The notes under the pieces were generated by a model, which was given only the letters and a program-made list of their open reading frames with translations, was not told where the DNA came from and did not search any database. The position numbers and the translations under genes are program-made. This document shows, one piece after another, positions 10,553 to 19,065 of a stretch of DNA of 64,000 nt (positions are counted from its first letter, which is position 1; every line of letters begins with the position of its first letter). Location of the stretch: the NCBI GenBank assembly GCA_040954595.2, contig CM082597.2, forward strand, positions 10,230,001 through 10,294,000, in the 5' to 3' direction. The stretch comes from Balanoglossus misakiensis. Lineage: Eukaryota; Hemichordata.

Positions 10553-12605
10553 TTGATCACATTCCTGCCAGTGCCTGGTTGTGGTTGCATGTATTTATAG
10601 AAAAATGTATACTAGGTATGTGCAGAAAAATTAAACTGAGCTGTAATATTAATGTATATACACATAAGAGTCATCAGAAACCAATGATAAGGTAATCTAA
10701 TAAATAATTTCTTCACAAACAATAAGCATAGTGACATTTGTAAATCATTGCTGACTAAAGCATATTCTAAAAAATAACAAAGTCAGTCTGTAGTTGAATT
10801 AAATGAACAGGTGTCCATTTCATTGTAATTGCTTGTTTGAAGATAAATTCATTCACAGAATATTCTCTCTGATGTCAATAAATACAGATTTTAGAAATAT
10901 TGATCAATAAATAAGTTAAGTATTATAAATAGTGTAGTGACAATTTTATATATCATTATATGATTAATAAATTATTGACAAATGATTAATTGAAATTGTT
11001 AATCTATATTCCCCTTTTTATGCACACAGTATTTCATACTTTTGATTGGCTAAGACTGAATCATATGGTATAGGGAAAAAAACAAATTACATGGTTGACA
11101 GAGTCTACATATTGCTCATTGTGAGGGAATATATAGACAGTAAACACACACTAATTGCAACAGCACAATATCAGTTTTCCAAAATTCTATGAGTACGAAG
11201 TACTAGTACAGTTCTCATGAGACAATGTTATGACCCTGGACAAGACACTACATGGCCATAATAAAATAACACATGATGCACGATTTGTAGCCTGCCCCAT
11301 GCAGAACGAAGTTATTTTCACTCATGATGTGGAGTATTCTGTTGTACTTTCATTTGCTGTGCACATGAAAGTACTGCTACAGAATACACCACATTACAAA
11401 AATAAACAAATCTGCAGTGACAAGATTCTATGTTGGTTTGCGTGTTGATGTCCTTGTGAAAAATTTACCCACAAATTCTGGCAAGATGGCACTAACAAAG
11501 AAGTACTTTGTACGTTCACAAATCATTCCAGGTCTTAATTGTCAAGATTAGTTAAAAATATAACCCAAAATTTAAGCCTCCAGGGGAAATTTGGGCTCAC
11601 AGAGGTTATTACTGAACATTTTGTAGAATTTCTCAAAATAAAAATCATCATCTGACGGAATGTTTACATATCACAGAAATACCCTGAAATATACACTGAG
11701 TACACAATGTGCATTTCATTATGGTAATTATGTATGTTACTACTTTCAAAACATTACATCATGTTTATTCTTTTTTCCCCACAGAACTGATGGTTTTGTA
11801 AACAACTGAGATAATGCTCGAGAAATAAACAGCTATTAAAACGATTCAAACCCTGAACCATGGTGTCGACCCACCTACTATTATTACACACCGATTGAAA
11901 ATTTTCAACGAAGGTCTAACCACTTACAAGTTACATTAACAGCGAAGCGGTCATCTCATTTGTAACCGTTATTGAAGTTTATATATTTGTTTCACAATGT
12001 TATTATTAAACAGGGGTAATTTTATCACTGAAAAAACAGTTTTGTTATACGGTTATTTTGATCCGGAAAACAGAGATTTGAGCACACGACGGATTTCTAC
12101 TGCGTTCACTCCAACACCGCAGGAGTGTGTTGTTGTCGAAGACGCGGACAAAACAGAAAATTATCGGAGCCAGGCCCCTTCGAACCCTATATTTCACGCT
12201 GTCGGAAGGTTGGACGGCTACGGCTATCTCAGCTCTGCTCGGCACGCTGTTGTTGGGTGCCCTAAACATATGCCCTACCCCTAGCGCTCGGCATGTAAAC
12301 AATCACAACATGACTGTAAACATCATGCAAAAATACAATCTTACTGTCATTTTCCTGTGGATTCAGTCTCCTCCTTGCACTTGTGTGGAGTTTAGGCAAC
12401 CTATATTGAAACCACGGGCGCTTCTTGACCGGATTCGGTGAAAGTTTGAGGCAATTTCTGGCTGTACGCGTGACAGGCTCACAGTATCAACAAACAGTAC
12501 ACGTGTGGTGACAGGTCAAAGGTCAACATTAGGGATTCCCCGACCTTTATCGCATCTAGTGCGCCCCTAGTGGTAGGACATAACGATTCTCTTTTTCTCT
12601 CGCAG
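10553..12605. other. Unit spacer (third copy)
   Basis: The same spacer as 5883-7931, with a 3 bp CGA insertion near 11307 and scattered substitutions. The inserted triplet opens a short reading frame at 11230-11448 that is not open in the sister copies, so it is not a gene. Confidence 0.6.
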
Positions 12606-12749
12606 TTATATAGATTGCCTGCCGTGATATCAAATCAAGGACCAGAATGTGAAAAGAGAGACGGCGCGAATGGTTAGCCAGGATCGGCCAAAACTTTGAT
12701 CATAAGAACCTAGACAACGTCCGGGTTTGTTCGAGTCATTTTTTTAGTG
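12606..12749 (+). pseudogene. THAP-domain exon, copy 4 (same 2 bp frameshift)
   Basis: The third and last THAP exon in the window, 144 bp between CTCGCAG and GTAAGT, with the same AG-run frameshift and VCSSHF zinc-ligand end. It should splice to exon 2 at 13418. Copy 5 downstream has no THAP exon because the junction near 14782 removes that part of the unit. Confidence 0.85.
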
Positions 12750-13417
12750 GTAAGTTTTACTGGAATCTTTTGAAACCTTGTTATATCACACACCGAATAA
12801 ATGTTTCACAACTTGGCATCAACAATATTTACGGATTTGCATTTGGCCGCGACAAAAACACGCGAATCTGCAGATAACACAACTGAACTTACACTGGCAG
12901 CGAGCTGTCGTCGTCGGCCGGCGGCGGTATCGATAAACCGTACCGGTGATGCTTAGAGTCAGATATACTTGTTGGTCACGGACATGCATTTCTGTCGACT
13001 GAAAAAAACTTTACTTTATGAATTTTTACGGCTGTTTGAGGAGTCGCACTCATTTGGTAAAGGTCTCACAGCACTCTTTCTATAAAAAATTCTGTAAGTG
13101 TTTTGTTTACATTCGCGGGGTCAAACCAGGTCAGTTTCAATGCTGGGTTCGACAACGCGTAGGAACAATGCAAATTTACGCTGAAAATGATTACACTAAA
13201 TTTAGGCCCCTGCCTGGAAGTGTGATACCTCGTTTTGTATTTTTTTTTTTAAAAATGTGTTGCCATACCCATTATCCAGAAATATCAGGAAATGGAATCA
13301 AATGCGCCCCTAGCATTAGCGGGTCAAAGGTCATGCCATGTGAAAGGAGAACAAGTGTTCAAGATTTCTCTCTCTCTCTCTCCCCATATCCATCTCTCTC
13401 AACCCCCTGTCCCTTAG

Positions 13418-14646
13418 GTAAAAAGGCAGACTTGTACGATAGAAACAACCCAGATTGGGTTCCAACAGTTAATGTAGGGAAGAATACAGATAAGGCAGCT
13501 GAGGCTTTAGGCAGATACGATAGATTACAGACAAGAAAGAGGAAATTGGAGCAGAAAGAATATGAGCTAGAGGAAGCACAGAAACCCCCCAAACCCCAAA
13601 GTGACCCGAACAAATGTAGCCGTGAAACGCAAACTGATCTCACTGGGTATATGTTGGACTGTATGACCAGTGAGCTGCAGGATTTGAGATCAGACAATCT
13701 TATATTGAAACAGAAACTGTCAGAACATGAAAGTCGATTTTCGGAGGCATATTTTGAAGGCGACGATGAGAAAGCGAAGTTTTTGACTGGGATATCTTCT
13801 TTTACTGTTTTAATTACATTATACAATTATATTGCACACTACTTGCCCCCTCGCACATCTCTCGACAAATTTCGAATGTTCATTATGACACTAATGAGGT
13901 TACGCTTTAATTTACCAATTCAGTTCTTGTCTTATGAGTTTTCCGTTTCGTTATCTTCAGTTTCTAGAATTGTTAATATTGTAATTGATGTCATGTATGT
14001 AAGAATGAAACCGTTTGTCTTTTGGCCAGATCGATTTACAGTAGTTTGCAGAAAACAATGCCCATGAAGTTTCGTAAATATTTTGGTAAAAAATGCATTG
14101 TGATAATCGATTGTTTTGAAATATTCATAGAAAGGTCATCAAATTTAAAAGCTCGGGCAGAAACATGGTCTTCTTATAAACACCACAACACAATTAAGTT
14201 TCTCATTGGAATCACTCCTCAAGGTACTGTCTCATTTATATCTTGGGCTTGGGGTGGGCGGGCTAGTGACAAACATATTACTGAAAACAGTGGGATTCTA
14301 GATAATTTATTACCAGGGGATTTAATACTTGCTGACAGAGCAAGGGTTTAATATTGAGGAGAGTGTGGGTTGCTTGTGTGCTCAAATGAAAATTCCTAGT
14401 TTTACAAAAGGTAAAAGTCAATTGTCTGCTGTAGATGTAGAAACAACAAGAAGAATTGCCAATGTTAGAATACATGTTGAAAGGGTTATTGGGATGGCAA
14501 GACAAAAGTATAATATTTTGGGTGGGACACTTCCTATTAATTTGTTTCTTTCCAAAGATGATGAGGGCAACACAATGATCGACAAAATTGTTCATGTCTG
14601 CTGTTCACTGATAAACCTGTGCGAATCTGTTGTTGATTTTAATTGA
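13418..14646 (+). pseudogene. THAP/DDE transposase, exon 2, copy 4 (two frameshifts, no MITE)
   Basis: This copy has the empty MITE site (a single TTAA at about 14195-14198) but carries both frame-shifting insertions: CAGTA at 14039-14043 and CAAG at 14341-14344. Between them the frame is open across [29 protein letters not shown] and LADR. The C-terminal piece with RIHVERVIG and INLCESVVDFN is intact to a TGA at 14644-14646. It is the most complete unit still having its THAP exon, and is two indels plus the THAP lesion away from an open frame. Confidence 0.9.
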
Positions 14647-14774
14647 TTGATCACATTCCTGCCTGGTTGTGGTTGCATGTATTTATAGAAAAATGTATAC
14701 TAGGTATGTGCAGAAAAATTAAACTGAGCTGTAATATTAATGTATATACACATAAGAGTCATCAGAAACCAATG

Positions 14775-14790
14775 ATAAGGTAACACTGGA
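14775..14790. other. Deletion junction between transposon units 4 and 5
   Basis: Sequence matching the post-transposase spacer (GATAAGGTAA, as at about 10687-10696) passes directly into sequence that elsewhere lies just upstream of the intron open stretch (CACTGG.AGCGAGCTGTCG, as at about 12893-12911). About 2.2 kb of unit is missing, including the THAP exon. Short shared TAAC/TTAC-ACTGG sequence at the joint suggests microhomology. Confidence 0.8.
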
Positions 14791-15309
14791 AGCGAGCTGT
14801 CGTCGTCGGCCGGCGGCGGTATCGATAAACCGTACCGGTGATGCTTTGAGTCAGATATACTTGTTGGTCACGGACATGCATTTCTGTCGACTGAAAAAAA
14901 CTTTACTTTATGAATTTTTACGGCTGTTTGAGGAGTCGCACTCATTTGGTAAAGGGCTCACAGCACTCTTTCTATAAAAAATTCTGTAAGTGTTTTGTTT
15001 ACATTCGCGGGGTCAAACCAGGTCAGTTTCAATGCTGGGTTCGACAACGAGTAGGAACAATGCAAATTTACGCTGAAAATGATTACACTAAATTTAGGCC
15101 CCTGCCTGGAAGTGTGATACCTCGTTTTGTATTGTTTTTAAAAAAAATGTGTTGCCATACCCATTATCCAGAAATATCAGGAAATGGAATCAAATGCGCC
15201 CCTAGCATTAGCGGGTCAAAGGTCATGCCATGTGAAAGGAGAACAAGTGTTCAAGATTTCTCTCTCTCTCTCTCCCCATATCCATCTCTCTCAACCCCCT
15301 GTCCCTTAG

Positions 15310-16412
15310 GTAAAAAGGCAGACTTGTACGATAGAAACAACCCAGATTGGGTTCCAACAGTTAATGTAGGGAAGAATACAGATAAGGCAGCTGAGGCTTT
15401 AGGCAGATACGATAGATTACAGACAAGAAAGAGGAAATTGGAGCAGAAAGAATATGAGCTAGAGGAAGCACAGAAACCCCCCAAACCCCAAAGTGACCCG
15501 AACAAATGTAGCCGTGAAACGCAAACTGATCTCACTGGGTATATGTTGGACTGTATGACCAGTGAGCTGCGGGATTTGAGATCAGACAATCTTATATTGA
15601 AACAGAAACTGTCAGAACATGAAAGTCGATTTTCGGAGGCATATTTTGAAGGCGACGATGAGAAAGCGAAGTTTTTGACTGGGATATCTTCTTTTACTGT
15701 TTTAATTACATTATACAATTATATTGCACACTACTTGCCCCCTCGCACATCTCTCGACAAATTTCGAATGTTCATTATGACACTAATGAGGTTACGCTTT
15801 AATTTACCAATTCAGTTCTTGTCTTATGAGTTTTCCGTTTCGTTATCTTCAGTTTCTAGAATTGTTAATAATGTAATTGATGTCATGTATGTAAGAATGA
15901 AACTGTTCGTCTTTTGGCCAGATCGATTTAGTTTGCAGAAAACAATGCCCATGAAGTTTCGTAAATATTTTGGTAAAAAATGCATTGTGATAATCAATTG
16001 TTTTGAAATATTCATAGAAAGGTCATCAAATTTAACAGCTCGGGCAGAAACATGGTCTTCTTATAAACACCACAACACAATTAAGTTTCTCATTGGAATC
16101 ACTCCTCAAGGTACTGTCTCATTTATATCCAGGGCTTGGGGTGGGCGGGCTAGTGACAAACATATTACTGAAAACAGTGGGATTCTAGATAATTTATTAC
16201 CAGGGGATTTAATACTTGCTGACAGAGGGTTTAATATTGAGGAGAGTGTGGGTTGCTTGTGTGTTCAAATGAAAATTCCTAGTTTTACAAAAGGTAAAAG
16301 TCAATTGTCTGCTGTAGATGTAGAAACAACAAGAAGAATTGCCAATGTTAGAATACATGTTGAAAGGGTTATTGGGATGGAAGAAGTTGTTTATGTCATA
16401 AACCTGGTTTTG
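15310..16412 (+). pseudogene. THAP/DDE transposase, exon 2, copy 5 (longest open frame, catalytic Asp lost, 3' deletion)
   Basis: Open without frameshift from the exon start through all DDE positions. It lacks both CAGTA and CAAG and reads [13 protein letters not shown], the normal family sequence. However, the first catalytic Asp is Asn: IINCFEIF, a G-to-A change at 15996. The 3' part also has internal deletions after HVERVIGM, at about 16380 and near 16394, where AAGTTGTTTATGTCATAAACC aligns with the same stretch of copies 2-4 minus 12 bases. The frame runs to a chance stop at 16461-16463. With no THAP exon and no first Asp it is dead, yet it branches before the lesions of copies 1-4. Confidence 0.88.
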
Positions 16413-16760
16413 GCTATATACCCAGGTACATCCAAACAACAGGGGGTCAGTCACATGTTGTGATTTTGACTTTTTTGTAGAGTATAATCTGAACAAAATA
16501 AATTATAAAATTCTTTAGTACATTTTGAAGCATAGTGTGTATTGGGGAGTTTCTCCTGAAAACAACTGTTCTCGGTGTTTGAGCCTAAAGCTGTCTTTTG
16601 TGACTGATCGGAACGATGTACAACAGCGGATACATAAAACTTGAAACTCCCGTAGTTTTTTGGGATGACCTAAGCAAGTCTACATGTGTACTGGAGTTGT
16701 GGGGTGAAATACATCAAGGTGTACGAACAAATATTCAGAGAAGTTCAAGTAGTATCTTAC
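16413..16760. other. Interval between transposon end and antisense exon
   Basis: No gene recognised. Read on the minus strand it follows the donor of the YqaJ-like exon and so should be intron or truncated remains of that gene. I saw no further exon of that family here. Confidence 0.4.
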
Positions 16761-17081
16761 CTTTGCTGTCACAACACAGTGTCCATTGCGGAAGTTTGTT
16801 GACAACCCTCTAACCCATCCACAAACAAAATTGTACGCTTTTTGTAGGCTTTTATAGCATTTTAAGTCTTCCAGAGTGTATGGACTAGGGTTGAATACCA
16901 AATAATTTACAATGTCCGGATTTGTTACCGATGGTAACAAGGCAACGTCTGACGACCTATCTTTGGCGTCCAAAGTGTAAGGGTCCAAGTGTCCAATCGA
17001 CGATATTTTTTCATCATATCGTAATTTTTCTGCGCCGGATAGAGATTGACGATGAGTACAGCATGATTTCTTCCTGTACAT
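16761..17081 (-). pseudogene. Exon of a YqaJ/SWIM-type ISL2EU accessory protein (fragment)
   Basis: On the minus strand an ATG at 17081 opens 107 codons ending at a GTAAGA donor (exon end 16761). The translation contains LSGAEKLRYDEKI, IGHLDPY, PDIVNYLVF, YTLEDLKCYKSLQKAYNFVCGWV and CVVTAK. This order (pDIv-YLv, YT-e-lk-yKSL-aYn, GWV) is what I remember of the N-terminal part of proteins encoded beside ISL2EU transposases, which carry a SWIM-like segment and a YqaJ/lambda-exonuclease nuclease. An alternative exon start is a TTGTTACAG acceptor just upstream of the ATG, at about 17088-17096. The SWIM and nuclease parts are not in the window. It lies antisense to, and convergent with, the transposase copies. 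Confidence 0.6.
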
Positions 17082-17090
17082 TATAGTCCT

Positions 17091-17135
17091 GTAACAAAAA
17101 ATGACTTTCTAAAGGGGAGGAACAATACATCTCCA
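17091..17135 (+). repeat. Left 45 bp inverted repeat
   Basis: Pairs with 18014-18058 at 44 of 45 positions. On the minus strand its outer end overlaps the possible TTGTTACAG splice acceptor of the YqaJ-like exon. Confidence 0.85.
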
Positions 17136-17149
17136 AGTCACTCGCTCGG

Positions 17150-17260
17150 GCGGCGTTGCAGCGCAGACGACACACAAGAAATGAGTGCCTCCAACATGGC
17201 CGACTTCCGGTTTGATGACGTCACGCGAAAAACATCATTGTCTACGCATGCGTGAGGAAA
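17150..17260. promoter_or_regulatory. GC-rich TATA-less promoter-like cluster (YY1, ETS, CRE, NRF1 motifs)
   Basis: Within about 60 bp lie AACATGGCC (YY1-like), ACTTCCGG (ETS/GABP), TGACGTCA (full palindromic CRE) and ACGCATGCGT (NRF1-like). This combination is typical of animal housekeeping promoters and stands out in an otherwise AT-rich, CpG-poor window. The CRE and NRF1 palindromes work in either direction. The cluster could drive the YqaJ-like exon on the minus strand and a transcript with a donor at 17479 on the plus strand. Confidence 0.5.
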
Positions 17261-17478
17261 AAACTGGACAATTTGAATGTGGAGCAAATATTACCCCAAA
17301 AATTGGCAGCGAGGACCCACTTCCATGGATTATTTATTCAAGGAATAACTGCCAGTGGAATACCGAAGAATTCGTGAAGGACGTCTTTTTGCAGGACGTC
17401 GCCAGAGGCAAGATTTAACGCGATTTGTGTGCGCGTGGAGTCTACCTGGTACAAGATAGTGTGTATGAAGACGACAAG
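17185..17478 (+). other. Possible first exon / short open reading frame, unrecognised
   Basis: Open from 17185 to a TAA ending at 17418. The second half reads NCQWNTEEFVKDVFLQDVARGKI, which looks protein-like but matches no family I know. A GTAAGA donor follows at 17479. No ATG in good context starts the frame early: the ATGs at 17181 and 17196 are in another frame that stops near 17254. It may be a non-coding first exon, a 5' fragment of an element gene, or chance. Confidence 0.3.
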
Positions 17479-18013
17479 GTAAGAAACTTAGTTAATTTTT
17501 GCAGCCGTCCCAACCTCCTCATCTGAAAAAAGCATTATTTTATTATTTAAAAGTTCAGACTAGGTGTTTAAACTTCTTTCATCTTAAAATTTGACCTATG
17601 CCTAGTCTGCTAGACGTTACATGCACCTAACGCCCATATGATTAAGATTTTGGGCAACGCCGTGGGAGAGATAGATATAGCTATAGGTGGTTGGGTGGAA
17701 CTCGGCTGAAGTGGGCAGACAAAACCCAGCAGACAAAACTCTGGCGGGGATCGCAGCAGACAAAACTCGAAATACACTTTTAAACTTCAATTTCGAACAC
17801 AGGACAGACACATTACCCCTATTAGACTGTTGACGATTAAAATATCCGGTATTTTCCTGAATATGATAAATAACCGCGACGGTACATCATTTCCGACAGC
17901 AAAACATGACTTCCTTGATAAACACTGTGTAAAGTGTGAGGGCGCTCACATCGATATACACGTACCAGCATGAAGGTAATAACTACAGCCTAATTTCCAA
18001 ATGTCTTCTACCA
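17479..18013. other. Interior of the inverted-repeat segment
   Basis: No gene recognised. It includes a short run of similar pieces (GCAGACAAAAC and variants) at about 17715-17770 and, near 17987, a satellite-like stretch. Nothing else is supported. Confidence 0.4.
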
Positions 18014-18058
18014 TGGAGATGTATTGTTCCTCCCCTTTAGAAAGTCATTTTTAGTTAC
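18014..18058 (-). repeat. Right 45 bp inverted repeat
   Basis: Reverse complement of 17091-17135 with one mismatch. It ends exactly where recognisable satellite monomers begin. Confidence 0.85.
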
Positions 18059-18749
18059 CATTTCAAAATGAGTGTGCATCAATTTCACATACCATGTCTA
18101 TTAAATGCACATATATACATGCTATCACAATATACATATACCATTCAAAAATTAACTTCTTTGCATAAATTATGGCTATTTTAATGAGCACCTTAAACAG
18201 CCTAATTTCCAAACCTTTTTGCCTATGAAATGTTTGTCTGCTGGCATTTCAAATTGAGTGTGCATCCAACTCACATGCCAGGTTTGATACACACATATCC
18301 ACTCCATAAGACTGTACAGGTCTCATCAAATAATTAACTTCTTTGCATAAATTATGCTCATTTTAATAATCACCTGCATAGCATAATATACCACTGTCTG
18401 CTGGTGCTTCTAGTTGAGTGTGCATCCAACTCACATACCAGCTTTGATACACACATATCCACTCTATAAGACTGTACAAGTCTCATCAAATAAGTAACTT
18501 CTTTGCATAAATTATGCTCATTTTAATAATCACCTGCATAGACATATATTGCAGTTTACCACATAATATACCAGTCTGCTGGTGCTTCTAGTTGAGTGTG
18601 CATCCAACTCACATACCAGCTTTGATACACACATATCCACTCTATAAGTCTGTACAAGTCGCATCAAATAATTAACTTCTTTGCATAAATTATGCTCATT
18701 TTAATAATCACCTGCATAGACATATATAGCAGTTTAACACATATTATAT

Positions 18750-19065
18750 TATACCAGTATATTGATGGTGTAAATCACGCTATTTGATTGGTCGAGACAC
18801 GACACGTGACCGTGATATATTAGCCATATACCACAGTCATATATCATAGTCAAAGAAAATGCCTTTTTAAAATGTTTTATGCAAAGTTTCAATATACTGG
18901 CATAATATAATAGCAATAAAACACCCCCAGCCATGGTATACCACTCGATTTTGACCAGTTCAACTCCATATACGCACTCGCTATCGCTCGTGCGTATATG
19001 TCGTGAACTGGTCAAAATCTCGTGGTATACCATGGCTGGGGGTGTTTTATTGCTTAAATATACCA
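18750..19065. mobile_element. Insertion within the satellite, made of two foldbacks
   Basis: About 310 bp that interrupt a satellite monomer between ATATTATACC and ATATACCACTGTCTG. The left part is bounded by CCAGTATATTGA at about 18756 and its inverted copy CAATATACTGG at about 18891. The right part is the hairpin at 18912-19054. It is most simply a MITE or two nested ones. No transposase frame is present; the open frame across it on the minus strand is a by-product of the palindrome. Confidence 0.6.
18912..19054. repeat. 143 nt near-perfect hairpin
   Basis: Begins AGCAATAAAACACCCCCAGC and ends with its reverse complement. Arms of about 60 nt include CCATGGTATACCAC, TTTTGACCAGTTCA and CATATACGCAC, with only a few mismatches. 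The loop lies around TCGCTATCGC. As RNA it would form a long stem like a microRNA or siRNA precursor; as DNA it is a foldback element. Confidence 0.88.

Larger units (their letters stand above)
1..16412 (+). repeat. Tandem array of a ~4.67 kb DNA-transposon unit (five copies of the main exon)
   Basis: The same unit recurs head to tail. The second transposase exon starts at 41, 4074, 8744, 13418 and 15310, giving spacings of 4033, 4670, 4674 and 1892. The short first spacing is explained by lack of a 576 bp MITE with its 4 bp site duplication (580 bp), a deletion of about 53 bp at the transposase 3' end and a missing 5 bp insertion. The last spacing is explained by lack of the MITE and a deletion of about 2.2 kb at about 14782. 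Homology ends near 16412. Sequence between copies is almost identical, including non-coding spacers, so the array arose by tandem duplication rather than by independent insertions. The left edge is cut by the window. Confidence 0.95.
17091..18058. mobile_element. 968 bp segment with 45 bp terminal inverted repeats
   Basis: The left arm 17091-17135 begins GTAACAAAAAATGACTTTC and continues to ATCTCCA. The right arm 18014-18058 is its reverse complement with one mismatch (GTAACTAAAAATG). No transposase is inside, and no clear target duplication flanks it (left ...TCCT, right CATT...). It could be a small non-autonomous DNA transposon, or the terminal part of a bigger element whose body includes the neighbouring satellite. 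Sequence just before the right arm (ACAGCCTAATTTCCAAA) is also part of the satellite monomer, which favours a shared origin. Confidence 0.65.

Noticed and set aside
11230-11448. 72-codon plus-strand frame in the third spacer
   Set aside because: Exists only because of a CGA insertion absent from the sister spacers; no motif.
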